64,000 nucleotides of DNA from Sphingosinicella sp. BN140058 (GCF_004135585.1 NZ_CP035501.1:3667501-3731500), one strand, 5' to 3'; shown: positions 27,722 through 36,855, counted from the stretch's first letter. The notes: generated by a model not told the origin, from the letters alone. Numbers and translations: made by a program.

Positions 27722-28912
27722 GTGAACAGGAACAATGCGCAGGTCATGCTGCCGCGGGGGCGGCTGGCACGATGGCTCGTGGAAACGGGCTGCGACGTCT
27801 CGGATTCGGTGCGGCGCGAGGCGATCAGCACCCTGTTCAAGCGCTCTGCAGCCTTCATCGGCGGCGAGATCAATACGCCGCTGATGGCGTGGGTGATCGC
27901 CCTGCGCATGCAGACCTGGCCGTTCCTGCTCTGGGCGGGTGTGCAGACCCTGCTCGCGATGCTTCGGCTGACGGTCCAGATCGGTGGCGCCCGGCGGCTG
28001 GCGCGCGGCGGAATCGTGTATCCCGATCTCTATGTCTTCGTGGCTCTGCTGTGGGCCGCGACGATCGGCTATGGCGGGTTCGTCAGCATCGCCAGCGGAG
28101 ACTGGATGGCAGCCACCCTGGCCTGCGCGTCGGCGGCGGCGATGGCCGGTGCGATCTGCTTTCGCAGCTTCGCGGTGCCGCGCCTGGTCGTGGCGATGAT
28201 CCTGCTCGTGCTCGGCCCATGCGCGCTCGGCGCCTTGCTCTCGGGTGAGGCGATCATGCTCGTCGCCGGCGTTCAACTGCCGCTCTATCTGTTCAGCATG
28301 GCGCTCTCGGCATTCGCGCTCAATCGGATGCTGCTGCGGACCATGGACGGCGAGCGGCACCATGCCCATCATGCCCGCCACGATCCGTTGACCGGGCTGC
28401 TCAACCGCAGCGGCTACGCCCATTGGGCCGGCCGGCTGCTCGCGCGCCAGGCGCACGGCGGCAGGCTCGCTATATTTTACCTCGATCTCGACGGCTTCAA
28501 GGCGGTCAACGATCGTCTCGGCCATGCGAGCGGCGATGCCTTGCTCGAGGCGGTCGGCGAGCGCCTGCGGGCGATCGTGCGTCCGGGCGACGTCGTCGCC
28601 CGGCTCGGCGGCGACGAATTTGTCATCGTCGCTGCGGATGCCGACGAGCCGGCCGCGCGGCAGCTCGGCGCCCGCATCGTCGACGCGATCGCCGCAGATC
28701 CGTTTCTGCTGGACGATGTCGCGGCCGAAATCGGAGTCAGCGTCGGTGCGGCCTTGTTCCCGGGCCATGGACCCGATCTCGATACGCTGCTCCGCGCGGC
28801 GGACCGGGCATTGTACACGGCCAAGGCGGCGCCCGAACCGGGCTGCGTCTTCGCCGCGTTGCCGGCGTCCGCCGAGGTCACCCATGGCTGGGGCCAGCGC
28901 AACGCCGCCTGA
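27722..28912 (+). CDS. Membrane diguanylate cyclase (GGDEF)
   Basis: Makes the second messenger cyclic di-GMP from GTP. The 396-aa protein has an N-terminal membrane region with about five or six hydrophobic segments (around residues 55-210, for example LWAATIGYGGFVSIASG). A linker HHARHDPLTGLLNRSGY and the GGDEF domain follow, with an intact RLGGDEFVIV. The product-inhibition site RPGD lies five residues before GGDEF, so feedback control is expected. The membrane part resembles the simple MHYT-less five-helix type of sphingomonad cyclases. GTG at 27722 is chosen with GGGGGCG upstream. No EAL domain is present. Confidence 0.88.
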   Translation: MNRNNAQVMLPRGRLARWLVETGCDVSDSVRREAISTLFKRSAAFIGGEINTPLMAWVIALRMQTWPFLLWAGVQTLLAMLRLTVQIGGARRLARGGIVYPDLYVFVALLWAATIGYGGFVSIASGDWMAATLACASAAAMAGAICFRSFAVPRLVVAMILLVLGPCALGALLSGEAIMLVAGVQLPLYLFSMALSAFALNRMLLRTMDGERHHAHHARHDPLTGLLNRSGYAHWAGRLLARQAHGGRLAIFYLDLDGFKAVNDRLGHASGDALLEAVGERLRAIVRPGDVVARLGGDEFVIVAADADEPAARQLGARIVDAIAADPFLLDDVAAEIGVSVGAALFPGHGPDLDTLLRAADRALYTAKAAPEPGCVFAALPASAEVTHGWGQRNAA

Positions 28913-28948
28913 ACCGGGCGAGGCTGTCAGCCCGCGCCGGGCGCGGCG

Positions 28949-29632
28949 TCACTCCACGCGGAAGCTGGTGACGATCAGCCGCGCCGGTCCGTTCGCGGAG
29001 ACGCCGTGGCCGTAGCCCGAGCCGCCGCCGAGAACGAAGCCGACCTGGTCCGCCTCGGAGAGCGCGGCGCGGAAGGCGGCGGGATCGGAGCGGGCGCTGG
29101 AACTCTGGATCGCGGTCCAGGCGCCGTCGAGCGGCGCCACCATCTCGTGGTCGCCCGCTTCGATCGGCATGTGGGACGCGAAGGTAGCGAACCAGCGATA
29201 GGTCTCGAAGCGGCCTTTGCCGCCCCAATTGTCGCCGGCCCGCTGAAAATAGAGGGTGAGGATCGACGGCCCCTTGGGCTCGGTCGACGGGATGATCCGT
29301 ACGCCGGGCGCCATCTCGACGCGGTAGCGCATGACGATGCGCTTCTTGCCGGCCAGCGAGCCGTGGCGAAAGGTCACATAATGAACGCTTCCCGGATCCC
29401 GCGGCAGATCGATCTGGAAGCCGCCGCTGCGCCGCGGTGTCGGATGGAGCGGCATGTCGATCGAGTAATTGCGGCCGCGGATGATCGGCCCGATCGTCCA
29501 TGCCCGTGCGTCGGAGCCGTTGCTCGTTGTCTCGCCCGATGCTGCCGCCGGGCCGCCGCAGCCGGCAAGGAGAGCCGAGAGGGCGAGAAGGGTGGTGCGA
29601 ACAGGGGGCATGATCCGGCTTTCGGTGGACAT
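28949..29632 (-). CDS. Putative outer-membrane or periplasmic lipoprotein (227 aa)
   Basis: The signal peptide ends in the lipobox LLAGC, so the protein is lipid-anchored. The mature part is beta-rich: RGRNYSIDMPLHPTPRRSGG, HYVTFRHGSLAGKKRIVMRY and RFETYRWFATFASH, with a C-terminal GGGSGYGHGVSANG loop. The layout resembles a jelly-roll carbohydrate- or lipid-binding domain, but I recognise no family by name. It ends 36 bp from the convergent diguanylate cyclase gene. AAGGGG lies right before the first ATG. Confidence 0.65.
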   Translation of the reverse strand: MSTESRIMPPVRTTLLALSALLAGCGGPAAASGETTSNGSDARAWTIGPIIRGRNYSIDMPLHPTPRRSGGFQIDLPRDPGSVHYVTFRHGSLAGKKRIVMRYRVEMAPGVRIIPSTEPKGPSILTLYFQRAGDNWGGKGRFETYRWFATFASHMPIEAGDHEMVAPLDGAWTAIQSSSARSDPAAFRAALSEADQVGFVLGGGSGYGHGVSANGPARLIVTSFRVE

Positions 29633-29692
29633 CCTTCCCCTTGTGGCCTCGCGGCCTTCTACAGCCTGAACGAAAGCGCGGCGCGCTCGCGA

Positions 29693-30190
29693 CTAGCCCT
29701 CGGGCTGCAGCGACGCGGCGACCGCGGCGCGGTTGACGGCGAGGAGCGCGATCATGCGGTTGGCCACGCCGTCGATGTCGTAGGGACGATCCTCCACCGT
29801 GGCCGCGACATGCTCGCGCACCACCAGCGCCATCGCCTTTACGGCGACCCGCCGAGTCGGTTCGTCCTTCGAGGCGGTCTGGTCGCAATCGACCTCCGCC
29901 CGGGATGTCGTTGGCGAGGCCGGCGTGATCGCGACGCGGCATGTCACCCGGTGCGGATCCCCCGCCCGGCTGACGCCGATCAGCAAGGCGCCGCCGGCCG
30001 CGCCCGCGCCCGCGACGGTGAGGCTGCCCATGCCGGTGCCTTCGACGACGCGCCGGCTCGCCCGCAACCGCTCGACCGAGACCTTCATCGGCTGCGGCAG
30101 CAGGAGTGCGGGATCCGCCCGGCCGCGCGGCATGGCGACGTACAGGCCGCCGAGCGCAAAGCCGGCCATCACGATCTTCCCGAGCGCCAT
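29693..30190 (-). CDS. Hypothetical exported or anchored protein (165 aa)
   Basis: The N-terminus MALGKIVMAGFALGGLYVAM is an uncleaved-looking hydrophobic anchor. The rest contains a Gly/Ala-rich turn (LTVAGAGAAGGALLIGVSRA), then CRVAITPASPT and CDQTASKDE with two cysteines. No family is recognised. It lies 26 bp after the gene at 30217-30750, which has the same plan (a short hydrophobic start, then a soluble part). The two may be an operon for a small envelope complex. Confidence 0.6.
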   Translation of the reverse strand: MALGKIVMAGFALGGLYVAMPRGRADPALLLPQPMKVSVERLRASRRVVEGTGMGSLTVAGAGAAGGALLIGVSRAGDPHRVTCRVAITPASPTTSRAEVDCDQTASKDEPTRRVAVKAMALVVREHVAATVEDRPYDIDGVANRMIALLAVNRAAVAASLQPEG

Positions 30191-30216
30191 GCGCGCCTTC
30201 CCCCGGATCCGCCCGC

Positions 30217-30750
30217 TTAGGGCTTCGACTCCGCGATCATCCGCTGGGTCTCGTCCGAGCGCTTCAGCGCTTCGCGCTGCATGCCGCCCATGTTGCCGAG
30301 AACCACCGCGGTTTCCTTCTGCTGCGCGCGGCTCCGGTCGAAATCCCGCTTGTTGAGCGTCGCGAGGATATGCTCCTCGAACATCGGAACGCGAAGCTGG
30401 TCCTGGGTGCGTCCGATCGCGCTGTCGCCCCCAGCCTGGTGCCCGCAATCGGGAACGACACGGCTTTGTTTCGGATCGATCTCGGTAATCACCGCCTCGC
30501 AGCTCAGCACCGGGGCCGTGCTCGAATATTGCATGGCGAGCGAGACGCCCTTGGCGGAGCGGCCGGTGCCCCAGATCTGGATCTTGCCGTCGCCGTCGCG
30601 GCGCGGGATCGTGGTCCGCGCCGTGACCAGCATGTCCTCGACTTGGCTCTTCGAATAAGCGAAAACATTGGGATCGTAGTTCGAAGCCTTGTGGTACACA
30701 TAACCGCCCAGCCCCATCACGCCGACCAGAAAAACAAGCTTAGCCGCCAT
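30217..30750 (-). CDS. Hypothetical membrane-anchored protein (177 aa)
   Basis: The N-terminus MAAKLVFLVGVMGLGGYVYH is one membrane anchor. The soluble part has VEDMLVTARTTIPRRDGDG and VLSCEAVITEIDPKQSRVV, and a helical C-terminus rich in Gln/Glu/Arg (QQKETAVVLGNMGGMQREAL). It was not assigned to a family. AGGAGCG precedes the chosen ATG at 30750; an in-frame ATG 24 bases upstream lacks one. It is adjacent to the similarly built gene at 29693-30190. Confidence 0.62.
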   Translation of the reverse strand: MAAKLVFLVGVMGLGGYVYHKASNYDPNVFAYSKSQVEDMLVTARTTIPRRDGDGKIQIWGTGRSAKGVSLAMQYSSTAPVLSCEAVITEIDPKQSRVVPDCGHQAGGDSAIGRTQDQLRVPMFEEHILATLNKRDFDRSRAQQKETAVVLGNMGGMQREALKRSDETQRMIAESKP

Positions 30751-30875
30751 CTTCCGCTCCTGTCCGTGCTTCATTGTGCAAATACGGGGAAGCGATTGAA
30801 GAATCTTTAAAGATCCTTGGCGGCTGGAGTGGGGTCTTCGACGGCGGGCTACTTTGTAAGCATTTGCCGCGGCGG

Positions 30876-31196
30876 TCAGAACGGGATCCGAAGCTGGAAA
30901 CCGACCGCCCGATCCTTATCGGTTCCCGGCCCCAGCTCGGCTGAGCCGATGCGCATGGTCATCGATTGGCGTATCGCATCCATGCGTGTCGGGGTTTCGC
31001 CGGTCGGCAGCTGAACCCGGTAGCGGCCGTCGTCGCGGCGGCCGCACACCAGGATCTCCTCGGATCCCGGGTCCGAGCCGCACGCCGGAACGATCTTGAG
31101 TTCGGCGCCCGGCCTTCGCTTCTCGGTGTGCACCTCGGCGAGATCGAAGCTGGAGGCTTCCACCTCCGCAGACTGGAGCAGGATCAGCAGGAGCAC
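30876..31196 (-). CDS. Hypothetical small exported protein (106 aa)
   Basis: The protein starts with GTG at 31196, preceded by AGGGAGGA. Residues 1-20 (VLLLILLQSAEVEASS) act as a short hydrophobic export signal. The rest has a Cys pair (VPACGSDPGSEEILVCGRRD) likely to be disulfide-bonded, followed by GRYRVQLPTGETP. The EILVCGRR phrase is common in small sphingomonad periplasmic proteins of unknown function. It is separated by 125 bp from the gene at 30217. Confidence 0.55.
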   Translation of the reverse strand: MLLLILLQSAEVEASSFDLAEVHTEKRRPGAELKIVPACGSDPGSEEILVCGRRDDGRYRVQLPTGETPTRMDAIRQSMTMRIGSAELGPGTDKDRAVGFQLRIPF

Positions 31197-31348
31197 CGGT
31201 CCTCCCTCTTCTTCGCGGTTGACCGCCGTAGACGACTTCCCAACGCGGCTCCAGAACGTCAAGAGCCGCCGGGGCGGCAGCGGTCTTGCGAGAAGGAGTG
31301 TGAGGTGCGCGGAAGGGATGTCCCGGCGCGGGAGAGGGACCGGTACCC

Positions 31349-32419
31349 ATGCTGAGCCGGATCGGCGGTGCCGCCGCCGCGGCGCGGGCGCTCGTCCCGG
31401 GATGGATGCGCACGGCGGTGCGCATGGCTGCAACGGCCGGTGGTGACGGACCGCGCGAGATCATCCTCCATTGCGGCGAACACAAGACCGGGACGACCAG
31501 TATTCAGGCCCTGATCCTGCGTGAGCGCAAGGACCTGGCGCGGCAAGGCGTGCACGTGCTGTGCGTCGGCCAGGGCAGCAACGGTGCGCATCATCGCCTG
31601 ATCCAGGCTTTCGACCGCCGCCCATTCGGCGCCGTGACCGCGAAGCTGCTCGCGATCGAGATCCGGCGCGCGCCGGGCCGCACGATCCTGGTCTCGTCCG
31701 AACTGGCCAAGACCGCGATCGTGCACGGCCGCGGCCAGCAAGTGATCGATGCCTTTCGTGCGGCGGGTGCGGATCGTGTGCGATTGCTCTTCTATCTGCG
31801 CTCGCCGTTCGCGCTGGCCAATGCCGCTTATGCGGAGCGGACCGGAAGCCTCGATCTCGGCGGCGCGCCCTTCGTCGATTTCCTGCGCGTCCACGATGCC
31901 GGCCCGGCCTATGCCTATGAAGGCTTCCTCGATCTGGCGGCGCGCGACGACGTCGATCTCGAGGTGCGGCCCTATTCGGCTTTGGTGCGGCGCAGCATCG
32001 CCGAAGATTTCGGCGATGCGATCGGCATCACCTGGCGGCGCTGCGACGGGCCGCGGAGGAACCGCAGCCTCGGGCCGATCGGCCTGGAGGCGATGCGGCG
32101 CATCGCGGCGGAGGGCGGGCTCCCCGACGGGGCGCGCCGGGTGCGGCTGTACATGCGGCTGCGGGCGATCGGCCTTGCTTTGGGTGAGGCGCCGTTCTGG
32201 CAGATGGACGCTGCGCACCAGGCGCTGCTGACGACCGCCGATCACCGCACGGATGCGTTCGCACGCGCGGTGTGGGGGCACGGCTGGCGAGAGACGATCG
32301 GCGAGGAGGAGAGGCCGCTCAACGTCTTCGATCCGGCCGATCCCCGCCAGCAGGACATGCTGGAACGGACCCTCGCGCAGATGCGCCGCGCACGGGCGGA
32401 CCTGCTCGGCGCAGGTTGA
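31349..32419 (+). CDS. Sulfotransferase-like protein
   Basis: A 356-aa protein. The segment IILHCGEHKTGTTSIQALIL (around residues 39-58) is the 5'-phosphosulfate-binding loop of the sulfotransferase/P-loop family, where K-T-G-T-T-S binds PAPS. The 3'-phosphate-binding region would be in RLLFYLRSPFALANAAYAER (around residue 148). There is no signal peptide, so it is probably cytoplasmic. The substrate is unknown; in sphingomonads such genes often act on cell-surface glycans. It stands alone between small envelope genes. The first 30 residues are poorly conserved-looking and the start could lie a little downstream. Confidence 0.72.
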   Translation: MLSRIGGAAAAARALVPGWMRTAVRMAATAGGDGPREIILHCGEHKTGTTSIQALILRERKDLARQGVHVLCVGQGSNGAHHRLIQAFDRRPFGAVTAKLLAIEIRRAPGRTILVSSELAKTAIVHGRGQQVIDAFRAAGADRVRLLFYLRSPFALANAAYAERTGSLDLGGAPFVDFLRVHDAGPAYAYEGFLDLAARDDVDLEVRPYSALVRRSIAEDFGDAIGITWRRCDGPRRNRSLGPIGLEAMRRIAAEGGLPDGARRVRLYMRLRAIGLALGEAPFWQMDAAHQALLTTADHRTDAFARAVWGHGWRETIGEEERPLNVFDPADPRQQDMLERTLAQMRRARADLLGAG

Positions 32420-32536
32420 GCCCGGGGCGCTCGGGCGTGCCGAGAATCGGACGATTCGCCCGGGCGTGCCGCTGTCATGCCGCAGAGCGGTGGGTATTCC
32501 GCGTCCTGGTACAGGAAATCAGGCGGGGAGGTGCGG

Positions 32537-33226
32537 ATGAGAATCTGGTTGGCGGCGGCGCTGCTCTGGGGCGTGCCGGCGGCGGCGCAGGATGGCGCGT
32601 GGTTCGGCCCTGGCTATTTCAACAATTGGGCGTTCAACCAGCAGGCGGACGCGATGCTGCGGCGCAGCCACAAGACGATCTTCAATGAGAGCGTCGAAGC
32701 CTCCTTGCGGCGCGGCGGGGCCTCATCCCGGGCGCCTCGGACGCAGGTCGCTCCCACCAACCCTTCGGACGTGCGTCAGGTCGCCGATGAGCTCGCCGCC
32801 GGCTTCCCCGCGGCGGAACGGCGCAAGGCGGCCACGCTCTTCGCCGATCTGTTTGCGCGCTATGGCGAGCTCGAGCGCCGGCTTGGCGTGCAGCGCGGCG
32901 ATCCGGCGGGGGCGACGGCGGCATTGATCGCGGCGAGCTACATGGCGCATGCCGATGCCGAGGTCAGCGACGCAGGCTTCCGGGCGCTCTACGGGCAGAT
33001 GCGCAAGCTCGCGCCGGACGCGGCGACGGCACGCGAACAGCAGGGGCCGATCACGATGGCGATCCTTGCCACCTATCTCGCCGCCACCCGTGAAGCGCTC
33101 AAGCAGAGCCCGGATGCCGCGCGCGCCGCTGCCCTCCATGAGGCTGGCGGACGCTATTTGCGTGCCTTGCTGGGCGTGGATCCGGATCGAGTGCGGATCG
33201 GCGACGGCGGACTTGCGATTTCCTGA
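32537..33226 (+). CDS. Hypothetical secreted protein (229 aa)
   Basis: A signal peptide ends at VPAAAQDGAW. The mature protein opens with WFGPGYFNNWAFNQQADAML and continues with a helical, Ala-rich body (AERRKAATLFADLFARYGEL, ALIAASYMAHADAEVSD). This layout resembles the DUF6683 group, but I am not certain. GGGGAGG lies five bases before the ATG at 32537, which selects it over a longer frame. The function is unknown. Confidence 0.6.
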   Translation: MRIWLAAALLWGVPAAAQDGAWFGPGYFNNWAFNQQADAMLRRSHKTIFNESVEASLRRGGASSRAPRTQVAPTNPSDVRQVADELAAGFPAAERRKAATLFADLFARYGELERRLGVQRGDPAGATAALIAASYMAHADAEVSDAGFRALYGQMRKLAPDAATAREQQGPITMAILATYLAATREALKQSPDAARAAALHEAGGRYLRALLGVDPDRVRIGDGGLAIS

Positions 33227-33331
33227 AGCTCGCTACCGCCGGCGCGAGAGCTGGGTGGCGAGGAGAGGGGGCATGACGTCAACGGATGCGCCGCGCGGCT
33301 GAACCGCGCGGCGCCGCTTCGAGGATGGCGG

Positions 33332-33772
33332 TCACTGACGGCGGAACGCGACCTGCGTCGGTCGGGTGCCGTCCATGCGGGTGACGCCCTGCCAGCGGGT
33401 GAGCAGGCGCGGGCCGCTGCGGGTGAGGGTCAGCAACGGCTGCCCGCGCGAGAAGCGCGGCCCGCGCGCCGCGCCGCTGTCGAACGCGTAGAATTTAACG
33501 ATCGCCGATTGGCCCTGCGGCGTGACGGTGCAGCGAATCCGCTGATTGGTCTGGAAACCCTGCCTGGTCAGCGTGCAGCCGTTGCGGCCGATCGTTAGGA
33601 CATGGTCGACGAAGGCGGCGGGGCCTTCGCCCGGCGCGCCGCCGATGCGGCCGAGCGATTCGCTGTAGGCATAGCGGCCGTACCAGGTGGAAAGCGGCGC
33701 CGCGGCGGCTGGAGTGGCAGCCGAAAGAGCAGCTGCGAACGCAGTGACGGCGAAAGGCAATTTGCTGGTCAT
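33332..33772 (-). CDS. Hypothetical periplasmic protein (146 aa)
   Basis: A signal peptide ends at TPAAAAPLS. The mature protein is small and beta-rich: WYGRYAYSESLGRIGGAPGE, VLTIGRNGCTLTRQGFQTNQ and RLLTRWQGVTRMDGTRPTQV, with two cysteines probably paired. This looks like a lipocalin-like or small barrel fold. GGAAGA precedes the ATG. It is separated by 50 bp from the gene at 33823-34215 on the same strand, and the two may be one operon. Confidence 0.6.
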   Translation of the reverse strand: MTSKLPFAVTAFAAALSAATPAAAAPLSTWYGRYAYSESLGRIGGAPGEGPAAFVDHVLTIGRNGCTLTRQGFQTNQRIRCTVTPQGQSAIVKFYAFDSGAARGPRFSRGQPLLTLTRSGPRLLTRWQGVTRMDGTRPTQVAFRRQ

Positions 33773-33822
33773 GATCGTCTTCCTTCGAGGTTGGGGAACG
33801 GAGTTGATTGGTGCGGCGGAGC

Positions 33823-34215
33823 TTACGATCCGTGGAGCGGCGCCGGCGCGGTGAGCGGCGTCACCGCGAAGTCGGCGCCGCCGCGCGGCGAGGGCCACAT
33901 CCCGATCTGGAAGAGCTGACGCTTGCCGCATGCATTGACGCTCCATTGCTCATAATGTCCGCCGCGGGCCCCGAACGGCGCAGCCGGGCCGCGCGGCGCA
34001 TAACCGGCAGGCATCACCCGCATCTCGGCGGAGAACACGAAAGAGCAGCCTCGGGTTGCCTTTGAGTAAGAGGACAGCCGAGCGATGATGTCGGCGGCGA
34101 GCTGCGGCGTGGCGCGGGTGGTGCCGGTCGTCTTGACCGGATAGGCGGAAACGGGGCCTGCAACGAGGGCAGCCGCAGCGAGGGTCGCACCGGCGATCAG
34201 AGAGCTGAAGTTCAT
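33823..34215 (-). CDS. Hypothetical secreted protein (130 aa)
   Basis: A signal peptide ends at GPVSAYPVK. The mature part has LAADIIARLSSYSKATRGCS, FVFSAEMRVMPAGYAPRGPA and HYEQWSVNACGKRQLFQIGM. Two cysteines probably form a disulfide. The C-terminal QLFQIGMWPSPRGGADFAVT is typical of small sphingomonad periplasmic proteins of unknown function. GGAAAAGGAACC precedes the ATG. A TetR-like operator is located 59-75 bp upstream. Confidence 0.6.
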   Translation of the reverse strand: MNFSSLIAGATLAAAALVAGPVSAYPVKTTGTTRATPQLAADIIARLSSYSKATRGCSFVFSAEMRVMPAGYAPRGPAAPFGARGGHYEQWSVNACGKRQLFQIGMWPSPRGGADFAVTPLTAPAPLHGS

Positions 34216-34273
34216 GAGGTGGTTCCTTTTCCGTTGTTCGCCGCCGCCTTGAAGAGACATCCGGCATTCACGT

Positions 34274-34290
34274 ATTGAACGATGTTCAAT
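34274..34290. promoter_or_regulatory. ATTGAAC-GAT-GTTCAAT palindrome
   Basis: A perfect 7+3+7 inverted repeat of the kind bound by TetR-family dimers, in the divergent gap between the secreted-protein gene (start 34215) and the AI-2E transporter gene (34401). A second weaker repeat (AATGA and TCATT) follows at 34300-34316. No TetR gene is adjacent. Confidence 0.45.
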
Positions 34291-34400
34291 TGCTGTAAAA
34301 TGAACAGCGCTCATTTTTGTTCCGGCAAACGCCAACGGCAGCCAAAGCAGGTTTTCGGAACGGCAGCGGAACCAGGCCGGGCGCTGAACGTCGGGCGCTC

Positions 34401-35528
34401 ATGCCCCATTTCGCCGAGCAAGCCGATCAGATCAGCCACGATACGCCGCCGGTGCCGCCCACCCGCGACAATTTCGAGCGCCGGGTGTTCCGCGCCACCG
34501 CGATCGTGCTCGCCACGCTCGCCGCAGCCTATGTGCTGTGGCAGCTGGTCGATCTGCTGCTGCTGCTGTTCGCCTGCACCCTGGTTTCGCTGATCCTGCT
34601 GACCATCACCAATGCGATCCGCAGGCGCACCCATTTGCCGTTCGGGATCGCGCTCGGGCTGAGCGTGCTCGGGCTCATCCTTCTGATCGGCAGTGCCTTC
34701 ACCTTCTTCGGGACCACCCTGCAGGGCGAATTCGCCGAGCTTGCCGCCCGGCTGCCGGCCGCCTGGGCGGATGTCGAGGCGCGCCTCAACGAAACCCCGG
34801 CCGGCGCGGCGCTGCTGGAACGCGCGCAGGCGCTGGTGCCGAGCGGCCAGGCGCTGGTCAACACCGCGACCAAGGCGCTCGCCGCCGTCGGCGGCGGCCT
34901 TTCCGGGTTGGCGATCGTGCTGGTCGGCGGCCTTTACCTCGCGGCGCAGCCGACGCTCTATGCCGGCGGGCTGCTGCGGCTGGTGCCCGACGCCTCGCGC
35001 GCCCGCGTTGCCGAAACCCTCGATGCGGTGACCGTGTCGCTGCGCAACTGGCTCAAGGGCCAGGCGCTCGGCATGGTGTTCGTCGGCATCGCCACCGGGC
35101 TCGGCCTGTGGCTGGTCGGCGTTCCCGCGGCGTGGGCGATCGGTCTCGTCGCCGGAATGGCCGAATTCGTTCCCTATCTCGGCATCTTCGTCGCCGTCAT
35201 TCCGGCCACGGTGCTCGGCTTCGGCCAGGGCATCGATACGGGCCTGTGGACGGTCGCGGTGCTGGTCGGCGTTCAGCAGATCCAGGGCAATCTGGTGATG
35301 CCGCTGCTGCAGAACCGGATGGTCGATCTACCGCCGGCGATCACCATCTTCGGGATCATCGCCGCCGGCATCCTGTTCGGCGTGGCCGGCGTGCTGCTCG
35401 CGACCCCTCTCACCATCGTCGTGCTGGTGCTGGTCCGCCGCCTCTATCTCGGCGAAGACAAGCAGGAAGTGCTGGCGAGCGGAGACGCGCCGTCACCGCC
35501 GCCGCCGCCGGCCACCTCCGCGGACTGA
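34401..35528 (+). CDS. AI-2E family transporter
   Basis: A 375-aa inner-membrane protein of the AI-2E/PerM/YdiK superfamily, with the usual pattern: two or three N-terminal helices (ATAIVLATLAAAYVLWQLVD, LLLLLFACTLVSLILLTITN), a long soluble middle part, and four C-terminal helices with GIATGLGLWLVGVPAAWAIG, EFVPYLGIFVAVIP and the QIQGNLVMPLLQNRMV loop. Members export small molecules or ions; the name is historical and does not prove autoinducer transport. It ends with an acidic, Pro-rich tail. It appears to be monocistronic. Confidence 0.88.
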   Translation: MPHFAEQADQISHDTPPVPPTRDNFERRVFRATAIVLATLAAAYVLWQLVDLLLLLFACTLVSLILLTITNAIRRRTHLPFGIALGLSVLGLILLIGSAFTFFGTTLQGEFAELAARLPAAWADVEARLNETPAGAALLERAQALVPSGQALVNTATKALAAVGGGLSGLAIVLVGGLYLAAQPTLYAGGLLRLVPDASRARVAETLDAVTVSLRNWLKGQALGMVFVGIATGLGLWLVGVPAAWAIGLVAGMAEFVPYLGIFVAVIPATVLGFGQGIDTGLWTVAVLVGVQQIQGNLVMPLLQNRMVDLPPAITIFGIIAAGILFGVAGVLLATPLTIVVLVLVRRLYLGEDKQEVLASGDAPSPPPPPATSAD

Positions 35529-35780
35529 CGCCGCTGGCGGCCGCCGATGACGCGCCAACCATGAACATCCCCGCCGGCAAACGACGGGTCAGCGGGGCCG
35601 GGTGAGGCGCTCGGCGGAGACGCTCGTCCCTCGCGCCCTTCGTTCGCTGTTGGAATTTTTGTTACGCAGCTTTAGGGCGCGCATATCGTTGGGGATTCTC
35701 CTCCTGTGCCGGAGTGCAAGGCTGTGCAAGCAGCCGGGGCTGGCCTGGTTTCTCGGTGTTGGTCAGGCGCGTCCGTATCT

Positions 35781-36836
35781 ATGACAGGCAAAATAGCTCA
35801 TCTCGACGGCCCCGCTTCGGGCGAAGCGGCCGGGCGGCTCGATCTGCGCGAGGTCGCGCGCCACGTCGCCGCGTTCCGCAAGCCGAGCAGCGGTCGCGGC
35901 ATCTTCGAGCTTGCGGTCAGTGCCGCGCCCTTGCTGGTGCTGTGGCTGCTGATGTGGTGGCTGCTCGATCACCATTATGCGCTGACCCTGATCCTGGCGC
36001 TGCCCGCGGCGGGCTTTCTGCTCCGGCTTTTCTTGATCCAGCATGATTGCGGCCACGGCGCCTTCTTCAAGAATCGCAGCGCCAACGACTGGGTCGGCCG
36101 CTGCATCGGCGTGCTGACCCTCAGCCCCTATGATTTCTGGCGCCGCACCCATGCCATCCACCATGCCGGCACCGGCAATCTCGACAAGCGCGGCATCGGC
36201 GACGTCGATACGCTCACCGTGCGCGAATATGCGGGGCGCAGCCGGTGGGGGCGCTTGCGTTACCGGCTCTATCGCCACCCGATCGTGCTGTTCGTGATCG
36301 GCCCCGCCTACGTCTTCTTCCTGCGCTACCGGCTGCCGCTCGGCCTGATGCGCCAGGGCTGGAAGCCCTGGGCCAGCACGATGGGCACCAATGCCGCGAT
36401 CCTGCTCGGCGCCACCGGCCTGATCCTGCTCGTCGGGATCGGGCCGTTTCTGCTCATCCAGCTCCCGATCACGCTGATCGCGGCGTCGATCGGCGTCTGG
36501 CTGTTCTACGTCCAGCACCAGTTCGAGCATACCTATTGGAGCCGTGGCCGCGAGTGGAGCTTCCACGAGGCCGCGCTCTACGGCAGCTCGCATTACGTGC
36601 TGCCGCCGGTGCTGCGCTGGTTCACCGCCAATATCGGGCTGCACCACCTCCATCATCTCTGCAGCACGGTGCCCTCCTACCGGCTCGGCGCCATTCTTCG
36701 CGCCCGGCCGGAGCTGGCGCAGATCAACCGCATGACCCTCCGGGAGAGCCTGCGCACGGTGAAGCTCACTTTGTGGGACGAGGAAGCCGGGCGGATGGTG
36801 TCCTTCCGCGAGGCCAGGCTCGCCCGCGCCGCCTGA
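35781..36836 (+). CDS. Fatty acid desaturase (membrane, three His boxes)
   Basis: A 351-aa diiron membrane enzyme that introduces double bonds into acyl chains. The three histidine boxes are intact: HDCGHGAFF (around residue 90), THAIHHAGTG (around residue 128) and LHHLHHLC (around residue 288). Four hydrophobic stretches flank them. The level of His clustering and the QHQFEHTYWSR segment fit acyl-lipid delta-type desaturases found in sphingomonads. The ATG at 35781 gives the best protein start, though no good ribosome binding site is visible; an upstream in-frame GTG exists. Confidence 0.85.
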   Translation: MTGKIAHLDGPASGEAAGRLDLREVARHVAAFRKPSSGRGIFELAVSAAPLLVLWLLMWWLLDHHYALTLILALPAAGFLLRLFLIQHDCGHGAFFKNRSANDWVGRCIGVLTLSPYDFWRRTHAIHHAGTGNLDKRGIGDVDTLTVREYAGRSRWGRLRYRLYRHPIVLFVIGPAYVFFLRYRLPLGLMRQGWKPWASTMGTNAAILLGATGLILLVGIGPFLLIQLPITLIAASIGVWLFYVQHQFEHTYWSRGREWSFHEAALYGSSHYVLPPVLRWFTANIGLHHLHHLCSTVPSYRLGAILRARPELAQINRMTLRESLRTVKLTLWDEEAGRMVSFREARLARAA

Positions 36837-36855
36837 CCGAGTCGGGCTTCAAGGG

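Noticed and set aside
31349..32419. Kinase or GTPase from the P-loop-like segment
   Set aside because: The H-K-T-G-T-T-S context is that of PAPS-binding sulfotransferases, not a Walker A motif.
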